From Beijerinckiaceae bacterium (GTDB lineage: Bacteria; Pseudomonadota; Alphaproteobacteria; Rhizobiales; Beijerinckiaceae): a stretch of 35,767 bases of DNA. Below the pieces are notes generated by a model. That model saw only the letters and a program-made list of their open reading frames with translations. It made no database searches and was not told where the DNA came from. The DNA lies in the NCBI GenBank assembly GCA_025459195.1, contig JALORF010000039.1:1-35767 (forward strand), given 5' to 3'. Shown here piece by piece: positions 8,146 through 16,353 of this stretch. Positions within the stretch are counted from its first letter, which is position 1. Each line of letters starts with the position of its first letter. A program made the position numbers and the translations under genes.

Positions 8146-8160
8146 CGCAGGGCCTACGAA
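8135..8160 (+). promoter_or_regulatory. Predicted autoregulatory ECF promoter of the sigma-nrsF operon
   Basis: GTAACA (8135-8140), 16 bases and CGAA (8157-8160). The start of transcription would fall near 8166-8168, very close to the TTG/GTG start codons at 8176/8179. The message would then be almost leaderless and the AGGAAG at 8162-8167 would be partly or wholly outside it. Confidence 0.55.
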
Positions 8161-8175
8161 CAGGAAGAACAGACC

Positions 8176-8754
8176 TTGGTGCATGATCGCGAGGCAGACT
8201 GGAAACGTCTCCTGCTTGCCGCGCGCTCCGGTGACGAGGCAGCCTATCGCAGGTTCCTGGGTGATGTTGCGCAGCATTTGCGCGGCTGGGCGCAGAGAGG
8301 CCTGACGCGCGCGGGCCGGTCGCCCGCTGAAGCAGAGGATATCGTGCAGGAAACGCTGATCGCCATCCACACGAAGCGGCACACCTGGGATGACGGCCAG
8401 CCGGTCGGCCCTTGGCTGCACGGCGTGGCGCGCCACAAGCTGATCGATGCCCTGCGCAAGCGCACCGGGCACGATCACGTTTCGGTTGATGAACTGGCCG
8501 AGGTGTTGCCCATGGCGGCTTCCGGCTCCGATCTCGCCAGCAGCGATATCCTGAAGATGGTGTCCTCCTTGCCGGAGCGTCAGGCCAGCATCGTCAATGC
8601 CATCTTCGTCGAAGGCCAGCGCGCGGCGGATGTCGCGGCGCGGCTGAACATGAGCGAGGGGGCCGTGCGGGTGGCGCTGCACCGCGCGCTCAAGACCCTC
8701 GCGGCAACCTTCGGAAGCGGTTCCGGAACAGGAGCGGATGATGCGCACGGATGA
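8176..8754 (+). CDS. ECF-type RNA polymerase sigma factor (NrsF-associated, SigF-like)
   Basis: A 192-residue two-domain sigma factor. Region 2 is seen in AYRRFLGDVAQHLRGW, then AEAEDIVQETLIAIHTKRHTWD and PVGPWLHGVARHKLIDALRKR (core binding, -10 recognition). Region 4 is a helix-turn-helix near the C-terminus (LPERQASIVNAIFVEGQRAADVAARLNMSEGAVRVALHRALKTL), which reads the -35 element. The ORF-track start at 7816 is far too early. The family-length start is TTG 8176 or GTG 8179; AGGAAG sits 8 to 11 bases before them. There is no nearby in-frame ATG. The stop overlaps the NrsF-like gene by 17 bases, so the two are translationally coupled. This pairing, plus matching promoters on both strands, indicates a stress sigma factor held by a membrane anti-sigma factor; the signal is probably metal or oxidative stress by analogy with Caulobacter SigF. 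Confidence 0.9.
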   Translation: MVHDREADWKRLLLAARSGDEAAYRRFLGDVAQHLRGWAQRGLTRAGRSPAEAEDIVQETLIAIHTKRHTWDDGQPVGPWLHGVARHKLIDALRKRTGHDHVSVDELAEVLPMAASGSDLASSDILKMVSSLPERQASIVNAIFVEGQRAADVAARLNMSEGAVRVALHRALKTLAATFGSGSGTGADDAHG

Positions 8755-9373
8755 TCTGATCGAGGCGCTTGCGCGGGATCCGGTGCCGGCGCTGCCATCC
8801 GTGCCACGCCTTCTGCTCAGGGCCTTTGCGCTCGGCCTGCCGGTCTCGCTCGTGCTGTTCGCGGCAACTATCGGCGTGCGCAAGGACCTGTTGCCGGCCC
8901 TGGCCGAGGGCTGGTTCGGCATCAAGCTGCTGCTGGTCGGGCTGATCGCGGTCGCGGGCTGGCAATTGACGGGCAGCCGCTCACGGCCGGGCGGCAGCGT
9001 TCCGCTGACGGGTGTGCTGGCGGCAGGCCTGGCCATGCTGACAGCCATTGCACTCGATCTGCGCATCGAGGGTGTGGCGGACTGGTCCGAACGGCTGATC
9101 GGCGACAATGCCGTGAAATGCATGCTGCTGATTCCGCTGCTGTCACTGGCCCCGCTGGCAGGTCTGCTGCATGCCCTGCAAGACGCCGCGCCCGTCAGGC
9201 GCGGAGAGGCCGGTGCGGCGGCAGGCCTTCTGGCCGGTGCGCTCGGTGCGCTGCTCTACGGTCTGCACTGCACCGACGATTCGCCCCTGTTCCTCGGCGT
9301 CTGGTATCTGGCCTCCATCGGGCTGATGATGCTGGTCGGTGCATTCGCGGGCCGCAAGCTGCTGCGCTGGTGA
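8738..9373 (+). CDS. nrsF: NrsF-like (DUF1109) membrane anti-sigma factor
   Basis: A 211-residue integral membrane protein with six predicted helices after a short N-terminal cytoplasmic stretch (TDDLIEALARDPVPAL) of the kind that binds the sigma factor. Helices include LLRAFALGLPVSLVLFAATIGV, IKLLLVGLIAVAGWQL, TGVLAAGLAMLTAIALDL, MLLIPLLSLAPLAGLLHAL, AAGLLAGALGALLYGLHC and YLASIGLMMLVGAFAG. Two cysteines, about residues 128 (AVKCMLL) and 178 (GLHCTDD), are 50 residues apart. From memory this matches the paired cysteines needed for metal sensing in Caulobacter NrsF. A strong AGGAG lies 3 bases before ATG 8738 and 6 bases before ATG 8741, so the second Met may be the real start. It overlaps the sigma gene by 17 bases (14 if 8741 is the start). 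Confidence 0.9.
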   Translation: MMRTDDLIEALARDPVPALPSVPRLLLRAFALGLPVSLVLFAATIGVRKDLLPALAEGWFGIKLLLVGLIAVAGWQLTGSRSRPGGSVPLTGVLAAGLAMLTAIALDLRIEGVADWSERLIGDNAVKCMLLIPLLSLAPLAGLLHALQDAAPVRRGEAGAAAGLLAGALGALLYGLHCTDDSPLFLGVWYLASIGLMMLVGAFAGRKLLRW

Positions 9374-9410
9374 AGCGCAGCCTTGCGCTGCCGAACGGCC
9401 GCAACCCCGT

Positions 9411-12400
9411 TCAGCGGATCGCCCGGACCACGCCCCCGCGCCTGAGCCGCGACAACTGTGCCGCGGCCAGCATCATGGCATCTTCCGCCGGCACGGGCCG
9501 CCCCAGCAGATAGCCCTGCAACTCATGGCAACCGAGCCCGGTCAGCGCTTCAAGCTGGCTCTGCGTCTCGACGCCCTCCGCCGTGATCTGGATGCCCAGC
9601 CGTGTGCCCATGTCGACGATGGCGCGGATGATGGCATCGTTGCGACGGTCGGCAATGCCGCGCACGAAGGAGCGGTCGATCTTGATGCGGTCGAAGCGGT
9701 GACGGTTGAGATAGCTCAGCGATGACCAGCCCGTGCCGAAATCATCGAGGGCCACAGTGACACCGGCACCCTGGAGCTTGTGCAGCACGGTCAGCGCTGT
9801 CTGGTTGTCGTCGAGCAGGACCGATTCCGTCACCTCGATCTCCAGCCGTTCCGGCGCGATCCGGTGACGTGTCAGGGCCCCGCTGACAAGGGCCGCAAAA
9901 TCCGGGTGGCGGAGCTGCACCACCGAGGCATTGATCGCGATGCGGCAGGCCACCGGCCAGGTGGCGGCCTGGCGCAACGCCTCGTCCAGAACCCACGCCC
10001 CGATCGGCACGATCATGCCGGTTTCTTCCGCGATCGGGATGAAATCGGCGGGCGACATCAGCCCGTGCTCGGGATGCCGCCAGCGGATCAGGGCCTCGAA
10101 GCCGGAATGGACCAGCCCCTTGGCCTGATAGACCGGCTGGAAATGCAGTTCGAACTCGCGGTTATCCACCGCCGAGCGCAGGCCGATGTCGATGGTCTGC
10201 CTGAGCCTGACCTGTTCATCGAGCACCAGGCTGTAGCGCCGGTAGGCATTCCGGCCATCGCGCTTGGCCTGATACATGGCGAGATCGGCGCGCCGGATCA
10301 CGGCCTCGGCAGAGGTCTCGGCGGCCTCCGGTGCGGCCACGCCGATGCTGGCGCCGACATTGGCGATCTGCCCGCTGGCCAGCATGATCGGATGATTGAC
10401 ACTGGCGATGATCTGCACGGCAAGCTGCTCGCAGCGCGTGCCGGCGCGGCCCTCCGCTGCCAGAATGATGAACTCATCACCCCCGATGCGGGCCAGCACG
10501 TCTTCCTCGCCGATGATGCGGCGCAGGCGAGCGGCCACCTCGCACACCACCTCGTCGCCCGCCGCATGGCCATGGCTGTCATTGACGGCCTTGAAGCGAT
10601 CCAGATCGACATAGATGACGGAATGGGTGCCTGCACTGTCCTGTGAAAGCCGCATCTGGACGATCTCGCAGAAGGCCCGGCGGTTCGGCAGCCCGGTCAG
10701 GGCGTCGGACCGCGCCTGCCGTTCCAGCGCCGCCTGCGAGGTGACGCGCTCGGTCACATCTGCCACCATGCCTTCGACATAGATCGGCTCGCCGTTGTCG
10801 TCGCGCACCAGCCAGGCGGTTTCGGAAATCCAGATGGTCTGTTCCGAACGCAAGGTGCGCACTTCCGACACGAAGTCGGTGATCAGCCCGTCGCGGAGCA
10901 GAAGTTCGTGCCGTTCCTGCTGGCGGCGGGGATCGACACGCCAGTTCGCGTTGCCGGCATTGTTGGCATCCAGAAGCGCCTGTTCGCTGGCATAGCCGCG
11001 CATGGCCACCAGAGCCGGATTGGCCCGGACAAGGTGCCCATCCAGGGTCTTGCGGTAGATGCCGACGATGCTGTGGTCGAACAGTTTGCGGTAGTCGGCC
11101 TCCAGCGAGGTGCGCTCGGTCACGTCGCGGATGTTGGCGACGATGTGCGGCTCGGCTCCGGGAACATCGACCAGCGAGAATGCGCCCTCGACCCAGATGT
11201 AGCTGCCATCCTTGCGCTTCAGCCGATGCACGATCAATGTCTGCGGCGTCGCGGCAGAAAGCTGCGACGTGGCCTTGTAGAGCGGACCCAGATCCTCCGG
11301 ATGCACCCATTCGCGCATCGGGACGGCAAGTGCCTCATCCGGCGTGTAGCCGGTCAGCTTCAACACGGCCGGCGAGAAATAGCTGCGTCGCCCGTCATTG
11401 TGGCCGAGAATGATGACGTCGCTGCTGTTGTCGGCCAGCAGCCGGAACCGGGCCTCGCTGTCGCGCGTCTTCTGTTCGGCCTCGACCGCCTCGGTGATGT
11501 CGAAGGCAATCGACACGAAGGCGATGATCTCACCATCGTCATTGCGCTGCGGCACCACGGTCTCGTCGAGCCAGTAGTAGCTGCCGGACTTGGTGCGGTT
11601 GCAGATGCGGGAGCGCCAGGTATGCCCGGCGCTCAACGTCTCCCGGATACTGCGGAAGAAGGCAGGCGGGTGCTTGTCGGAATCGAGAAGATCGCCGACA
11701 TCCCGGCCCAGAGCCTCCTGGCGCGCATAGCCTGTGGTCTGGCAGAACAGGTCGTTCACGAACAGCAACGTGCCGGACGGATCGACGACATTGACGATGG
11801 AATGCTCGTCGAGCGCGGCCTTGTAGGCCCCCAGTTCCGACAGCACGCTGCGGGCATGGGCCAGCGCATCGCGCAATTGCTGGGTCAGCTCCTCGCGCCG
11901 GGTGACATCGCGCGCCGTGCCGCGATAGCCCCTGAACCGGCCCGCCCCGTCGAAGACCGGACGTCCGCTGACCTCGATCCACATGTCGCCACCAACACGG
12001 TCGGCTGTCTGGTAGACAAAGTTGGTGATCGCCTCGTGGCGCTCAAGGCTCTCCTTGTGCGCTTTCCAGACCGGATCGCGCTCGACATCGGCGCCGGCAA
12101 AGCCCCAGCGTGTGAAACCAATCGGAGCACGCATCACAGACTGCTGGGGCATGTGCCAGTGCGTGAACACGAAGCTCTCGTCCTGCTCCCAGATCCAGTC
12201 CGAGGAGGAATCCAGAAAATCCTGGAGCCGCGCGCGTTCCTGATCGAGTTCCGCGCGGGTGGCGATCAGCCCGGTCTGGTCGATCGAGATGCCGACTGCC
12301 CCGTTTCCACCCGCTCCGATGGCGAGTGGCCTGATGAATGTCTCCACACTGCGTGTCTCGCCGTCCTGCTGAAGCACATCGACGTAACGCACGTCTTCGC

Positions 12401-12722
12401 CGGCCAGCGCCCTGGCATGGGCAGAGCGCCAGACATCGCTGACCTCGTCACTGCAATCCTGCGCCGACTGGTCCAGCAGCGCTCCAAACAGCGCACGATC
12501 ATGGGCATTCTGGAAGATGTAGCGGCCATCGGGACCGATGATGAAGATCGAATGCGGCAGGGCATCGACCGCCGCCGCAAGCAAGCCGGTGCCAGGCCCT
12601 TGTCCGGCAGCCGCTTTGGCGGACGGCACGCCGGCGCCATCCTTGCTCACCGAAGACAGGGCCTCGGCTGGCGCGTCGGCAGCACAAGCTGCGCTGGTGT
12701 CGTCAAGGGGCGTCGGGCGCAT
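9411..12722 (-). CDS. Five-PAS GGDEF-EAL protein (putative dual diguanylate cyclase / c-di-GMP phosphodiesterase)
   Basis: A 1103-residue signalling protein with no predicted membrane helix. Five PAS/PAC units run about residues 48-155, 168-285, 305-420, 425-540 and 545-662. Each ends with a PAC-like strand such as GYRGTARDVTRRE, FVSIAFDITEAV, IVANIRDVTERT or YVEGMVADVTERV. The GGDEF domain (about 670-835) has SDALTGLPNRRAF and an intact RIGGDEF signature. The inhibitory RxxD site is absent (GEED at that place). The EAL domain (about 850-1095) keeps EALIRWRHP, the Asn of AINAS, EVTES, DDFGTG, IKIDRSFV, AEGVET and LQGYLLGRP, so the phosphodiesterase residues are complete. Both activities are possible. 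ATG 12722 (MRPTPLDDTS) is preferred to the upstream TTG 12728. It is a single gene divergent from the RluA-family gene. Confidence 0.92.
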   Translation of the reverse strand: MRPTPLDDTSAACAADAPAEALSSVSKDGAGVPSAKAAAGQGPGTGLLAAAVDALPHSIFIIGPDGRYIFQNAHDRALFGALLDQSAQDCSDEVSDVWRSAHARALAGEDVRYVDVLQQDGETRSVETFIRPLAIGAGGNGAVGISIDQTGLIATRAELDQERARLQDFLDSSSDWIWEQDESFVFTHWHMPQQSVMRAPIGFTRWGFAGADVERDPVWKAHKESLERHEAITNFVYQTADRVGGDMWIEVSGRPVFDGAGRFRGYRGTARDVTRREELTQQLRDALAHARSVLSELGAYKAALDEHSIVNVVDPSGTLLFVNDLFCQTTGYARQEALGRDVGDLLDSDKHPPAFFRSIRETLSAGHTWRSRICNRTKSGSYYWLDETVVPQRNDDGEIIAFVSIAFDITEAVEAEQKTRDSEARFRLLADNSSDVIILGHNDGRRSYFSPAVLKLTGYTPDEALAVPMREWVHPEDLGPLYKATSQLSAATPQTLIVHRLKRKDGSYIWVEGAFSLVDVPGAEPHIVANIRDVTERTSLEADYRKLFDHSIVGIYRKTLDGHLVRANPALVAMRGYASEQALLDANNAGNANWRVDPRRQQERHELLLRDGLITDFVSEVRTLRSEQTIWISETAWLVRDDNGEPIYVEGMVADVTERVTSQAALERQARSDALTGLPNRRAFCEIVQMRLSQDSAGTHSVIYVDLDRFKAVNDSHGHAAGDEVVCEVAARLRRIIGEEDVLARIGGDEFIILAAEGRAGTRCEQLAVQIIASVNHPIMLASGQIANVGASIGVAAPEAAETSAEAVIRRADLAMYQAKRDGRNAYRRYSLVLDEQVRLRQTIDIGLRSAVDNREFELHFQPVYQAKGLVHSGFEALIRWRHPEHGLMSPADFIPIAEETGMIVPIGAWVLDEALRQAATWPVACRIAINASVVQLRHPDFAALVSGALTRHRIAPERLEIEVTESVLLDDNQTALTVLHKLQGAGVTVALDDFGTGWSSLSYLNRHRFDRIKIDRSFVRGIADRRNDAIIRAIVDMGTRLGIQITAEGVETQSQLEALTGLGCHELQGYLLGRPVPAEDAMMLAAAQLSRLRRGGVVRAIR

Positions 12723-12879
12723 GCGCAAAATCCAAACAGACCGGCACAGAATTGCGCAGCGTGGTTAAGGATCCCTCTCTTGACCGGCTCATGGGAACGA
12801 TTTGCCGCAGCAATGGTTGCATGCAGCCAGCCCGCCATGGCATGGCCACCCGATGCCATCGCCCCTTGCCCCCGACACC

Positions 12880-13866
12880 ATGTCCACGCTCGATGTGCCG
12901 CCTGATGCGGCCGGCATGCGGCTGGACCGCTGGCTGGCCCAGTCCCTGCCGGCGTTCAGCCGCAGCCGGCTCCAGGGTCTGATCGTGGCCGGAGAGGTCC
13001 GGCTCGATGGCCAGGTGGTCGACGATTGCGGCCACAGGCTCAAGCCGGGCCAGCGCATCGACCTTGTGGTGCCGCCGCCCGTGGCCGCAGAACCGGTGGG
13101 GCAAGCGATCCCGCTGGTGATCGTGCATGAGGATGCCGACCTGATCGTGATCGACAAACCCGCCGGCCTTGTGGTTCATCCGGCAGCGGGCCACGAGGAC
13201 GGCACGCTCGTCAACGCGCTGATCGCCCATTGCGGCGAGAGCCTGTCCGGCATCGGCGGTGTCCGGCGTCCGGGCATCGTGCATCGCCTCGACAAGGATA
13301 CGAGCGGGCTGATCGTGGTCGCCAAGAACGACCATGCCCATCAGGAACTGAGCGCCCAGTTCGCCGACCATGGCCGCACCGGCCCGCTCGAGCGCGCCTA
13401 TCTCGCCATCGTCTGGGGCATGCCACGCCGCCCGCACGGCAGCATCGACGCGCCGCTCGACCGCTCCAGCCGCAACCGCGAGAAGATGGCCGTCGTGCCC
13501 GAGGGGCGCGGCCGCCACGCCATCACCCACTATGAGTTGCTGGAAACCTACCCGATCGGCAGCACGACGCCGGTTGCCAGCCTCGTGCGCTGCACGCTGG
13601 AAACAGGGCGGACCCACCAGATCAGGGTTCACATGGCCCATATCGGCCATCCGCTTCTCGGCGACCGGGTCTATGGCTCGGGCTTCGTCACCAAGGCAGC
13701 GCGGCTGCCCGAAGCGCCGCGCCAGGCCCTCGCAGCCCTGGACCGGCAGGCGCTGCATGCCACCTTGCTGGGCTTTGCCCATCCGACATCAGGAGAAACG
13801 CTGAGTTTCACGGCTGATCCGCCTGATGATTTTGCGAAACTGCAAGATAGCCTCGCAAAACTTTGA
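12880..13866 (+). CDS. rluD: RluA-family (RluD-type) 23S rRNA pseudouridine synthase
   Basis: Converts specific uridines in 23S rRNA helix 69 to pseudouridine if it is a true RluD. An N-terminal S4 RNA-binding domain (MRLDRWLAQSLPAFSRSRLQGLIVAGEVRLDGQ) is followed by the catalytic domain with GIVHRLDKDTSGLIVVAKN. The catalytic Asp lies in HRLDKDTSG near residue 137. Later motifs include LETGRTHQIRVHMAHIGHPLLGD, the usual family end motif. The 328-residue length from ATG 12880 (MSTLDVPPDAAG) fits the family. ATG 12853 and 12802 are other options, but none has a clear ribosome site. In alphaproteobacteria this gene commonly precedes rpoH, as here. Confidence 0.9.
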   Translation: MSTLDVPPDAAGMRLDRWLAQSLPAFSRSRLQGLIVAGEVRLDGQVVDDCGHRLKPGQRIDLVVPPPVAAEPVGQAIPLVIVHEDADLIVIDKPAGLVVHPAAGHEDGTLVNALIAHCGESLSGIGGVRRPGIVHRLDKDTSGLIVVAKNDHAHQELSAQFADHGRTGPLERAYLAIVWGMPRRPHGSIDAPLDRSSRNREKMAVVPEGRGRHAITHYELLETYPIGSTTPVASLVRCTLETGRTHQIRVHMAHIGHPLLGDRVYGSGFVTKAARLPEAPRQALAALDRQALHATLLGFAHPTSGETLSFTADPPDDFAKLQDSLAKL

Positions 13867-13991
13867 TGAGACTGAGCGCGTTTGCCTATTTTCGGCCATG
13901 GTTTGCCGCACTATAACCGCCACAGCGAAGGGCCCGATGGTGGGCGTCGCTGAAAGCCCGCCTTTGATGGGGGCTGGACAAGGAGGATGGC

Positions 13992-14900
13992 ATGGCCACC
14001 GGTTTTCTGCCGATCATGGCCGCCGAGGGCGGTCTTTCGCGGTATCTCGACGAGATCCGCAAGTTTCCCATGCTCAAGCCCGACGAGGAATACATGCTCG
14101 CCAAGCGCTGGCGCGAGCATGATGACCGCGACGCGGCCCACAAGCTCGTCACCTCGCATTTGCGCCTCGTGGCCAAGATCGCCATGGGCTATCGCGGCTA
14201 TGGCCTGCCGATCGGCGAGGTCGTGTCGGAGGGCAATGTCGGCCTGATGCAGGCGGTCAAGCGTTTCGAACCGGAAAAAGGCTTCCGCCTTGCCACCTAT
14301 GCGATGTGGTGGATCAAGGCCTCGATCCAGGAATACATCCTGCGCTCGTGGTCGCTGGTGAAGATGGGCACCACTGCCAACCAGAAGAAGCTGTTCTTCA
14401 ACCTGCGCAAGGCCAAGAGCAAGATTTCCGCACTGGACGAGGGCGATCTGCGCCCCGATCAGGTGCAGCAGATCGCCACCCGCCTCGGCGTGCCCGAGCA
14501 GGATGTGATCGACATGAATCGCCGCCTGGGCGGGGACGCCTCGCTCAACGCGCCGCTGCGCGAGGAGGGCGAGGGCGAATGGCAGGATTGGCTGGTCGAC
14601 GACCAGTCGGATCAGGAGGTCCGTCTGGTCGAGAGCCAGGAGAGCGACAACCGGCTGGCCGCCCTGCGCGATGCGCTCGGTGTGCTCAATCCGCGCGAGC
14701 GCCGCATCTTCGAGGCGCGCCGTCTCACCGATGATCCGATCACCCTTGAGGACCTGTCTGACGAGTTTGGCGTCTCGCGCGAGCGTGTCCGCCAGATCGA
14801 GGTGCGCGCCTTTGAGAAGGTCCAGGAAGCGGTGAAGATCGCGCTGGTCAAGCGCGAAACCCTGCCCGCCATGCCGCGGATTGCCCGCACCGCCGCCTGA
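13992..14900 (+). CDS. rpoH: RNA polymerase heat-shock sigma factor RpoH (sigma-32)
   Basis: A 302-residue group 3 sigma factor that directs core polymerase to heat-shock promoters. Region 2 holds HKLVTSHLRLVAKIAMGYRGYGLP, EGNVGLMQAVKRFEPEKGFRLATYAMWWIKASIQEYILRSW. The RpoH box NQKKLFFNLRKAKSKI distinguishes it from RpoD. Region 4.2 is LEDLSDEFGVSRERVRQIEVRAFEKVQ. The ATG at 13992 has a strong AGGAGG five bases upstream, so the start is secure. In the 125-base gap after the RluA-family gene, TATAAC (13912-13917) could be a -10 element with a poor -35 partner; I do not call it. Alphaproteobacteria often have two rpoH genes and which copy this is cannot be told from the window. Confidence 0.96.
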   Translation: MATGFLPIMAAEGGLSRYLDEIRKFPMLKPDEEYMLAKRWREHDDRDAAHKLVTSHLRLVAKIAMGYRGYGLPIGEVVSEGNVGLMQAVKRFEPEKGFRLATYAMWWIKASIQEYILRSWSLVKMGTTANQKKLFFNLRKAKSKISALDEGDLRPDQVQQIATRLGVPEQDVIDMNRRLGGDASLNAPLREEGEGEWQDWLVDDQSDQEVRLVESQESDNRLAALRDALGVLNPRERRIFEARRLTDDPITLEDLSDEFGVSRERVRQIEVRAFEKVQEAVKIALVKRETLPAMPRIARTAA

Positions 14901-14928
14901 GCGGCAACCCCTGAAGCGCTGTTCGCCC

Positions 14929-14952
14929 GATCACGGCCTCCGGGCCGTGGTC
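14929..14952. terminator. Hairpin between convergent rpoH and the uncharacterised gene
   Basis: GATCACGGCC and GGCCGTGGTC form a 10-bp stem with one G-T pair and a 4-base loop, in the 71-base convergent gap. No T-run follows on either strand, so it may be a factor-dependent or bidirectional end signal rather than a classic terminator. Confidence 0.4.
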
Positions 14953-14971
14953 AGCGGTGGGCTGCGCGGGC

Positions 14972-16321
14972 TCAGCGCCAACTCTCGAAGCCCTCGGCAA
15001 TGCGCAGGTCGCCCGAAGGCCCCTTCTCGAAGGCAATGATGCCGCGCCGGCCGGAGGCGAAGCGCACCGGGATGTCGATCCAGTTGCGGGTGCGGATCAG
15101 ATCGAGGTTGCGCTCGACCTCGACGGGCACGCGCGACAGCGCTGACACGAACAGGTTTTCCCCAAGCGCGTTGGTGATGGCCGAGAGCGGCGCGCCGCGC
15201 TCGTTCTCCTCGGTCTTGAATTGCGGCACGCCCGCCTCGCGCACCGCACCATTGCCATCATCCGTGACACGCTGGAACCGCATCCCGAGGATGTGGGAGG
15301 CGGGAAAGGCCGCATCGGTGTTGCGCCGGATCGTGAACACCAGGTTGAGCCCGGCCTCCGCGATCTCGATGTCGGCACGGATCACGGTTTCCAGCGGTTG
15401 GCCCTGCCCGGGATTCTGCGCCTCGACCCGCCAGGCCACGCGGCCAACCAGCGCGCGCGGCGGCTGTGTCGCTTCCGGCGGCTCGATGTAGAGCACGGCG
15501 CGCTGGGCGACAGCGATGTCCCCGCGCGGCGGCTGTCCCGCAGCACTCTGCCCGGACGGCGCTGGCGGCGGCACCTGCTGCGATGGCGCGCCGGCACGCT
15601 CGTTGATCTTGGGCCCGCCCGCGACGGGAGCGGGCTGCTGCTGGCCACCCTGGGGCACCTGCACGATGGGTTGCGGCTGGCGGTTCACGTAGTAGGCCGT
15701 GGCCGCGATGGCCGCGATGCCAAGGCCAATGCCACCAACCACGATCAACTGGCGCAAGCGCGGCCGCGATGACACCGGCGCTGCGGCAATGTCGAGGCGC
15801 GGCCTGTCGGATGGCGGCGGCACGTCTGGAGCCACCGGCAAGTCAGGGCGCTCGGCCTCCTGCCGGTCGGCGGCGGCCTGGACCGCACTGGCCGTGTCAT
15901 ACGGCTCGGCCGGCATCTCGTCACGCAGCGGCGCGAACATCGGGGCCGCCGACGCCGTCGGGGTAGGCGACACCAGGGGCGGTGCCACGGGCGGCGGCAG
16001 GGGTGCCGGTGGAGCGGCCGGCGCAGGTGTCGGCGCGACGGCCGGTATTGCTGGCGCAGGCATCACAGCAGTTGGTGGTGCTGGCGCGGCAGCCGGCTCC
16101 GGCGTCTCCTGAGGCTGATAGTCGCGTTCGATCCGGGCGATCACATCGTCGAGCGCCATGCGCTGGCGCATGATGTCAGCTTCCGAGATCGGCGGATCGA
16201 CATTCCGCAACTGCGCGACAAGCACCTGCTTTGCCCGGTCATAGACCGCGCGCCGCGCCTCCGGTGTCTGCTCTTGCAAGCCTGCGATGGCTCTCGAAAG
16301 AACCGGGTAGAAATCCGCCAT
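14972..16321 (-). CDS. Uncharacterised single-pass membrane protein next to purA
   Basis: I do not recognise a named family. Of 449 residues from ATG 16321, the first 70 (MADFYPVLSRAIAGL, then TPEARRAVYDRAKQVLVAQLR and ISEADIMRQRMALDDVIARIERDY) look like a conserved helical domain. A long Ala/Pro-rich linker follows (about 72-175). One membrane helix lies at about 189-212 (LRQLIVVGGIGLGIAAIAATAYYV). After another low-complexity stretch, the C-terminal 170 residues form a folded-looking domain (RAVLYIEPPEATQPPRALVGRVAWRVEAQ ... WIDIPVRFASGRRGIIAFEKGPSGDLRIAEGFESW). The expected topology is N-terminus inside and C-terminal domain in the periplasm. Similar proteins beside purA are, from memory, common in Hyphomicrobiales. 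The start MADFYPVL is preferred to the TTG-led extension at 16357. It follows purA by 32 bases on the same strand and is probably co-transcribed. Confidence 0.75.
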   Translation of the reverse strand: MADFYPVLSRAIAGLQEQTPEARRAVYDRAKQVLVAQLRNVDPPISEADIMRQRMALDDVIARIERDYQPQETPEPAAAPAPPTAVMPAPAIPAVAPTPAPAAPPAPLPPPVAPPLVSPTPTASAAPMFAPLRDEMPAEPYDTASAVQAAADRQEAERPDLPVAPDVPPPSDRPRLDIAAAPVSSRPRLRQLIVVGGIGLGIAAIAATAYYVNRQPQPIVQVPQGGQQQPAPVAGGPKINERAGAPSQQVPPPAPSGQSAAGQPPRGDIAVAQRAVLYIEPPEATQPPRALVGRVAWRVEAQNPGQGQPLETVIRADIEIAEAGLNLVFTIRRNTDAAFPASHILGMRFQRVTDDGNGAVREAGVPQFKTEENERGAPLSAITNALGENLFVSALSRVPVEVERNLDLIRTRNWIDIPVRFASGRRGIIAFEKGPSGDLRIAEGFESWR

Positions 16322-16353
16322 GGTCGTGGTTTGTCCCGAGACAGGCCCTTGCG

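Noticed and set aside
10908-12905. 665-residue plus-strand ORF
   Set aside because: Antisense to the PAS-GGDEF-EAL gene and overlapping the start of the RluA-family gene; no domain visible.
13889-13917. Possible rpoH promoter with TATAAC
   Set aside because: The -35 partner (TTTTCG) is poor, so I do not list it as a feature.
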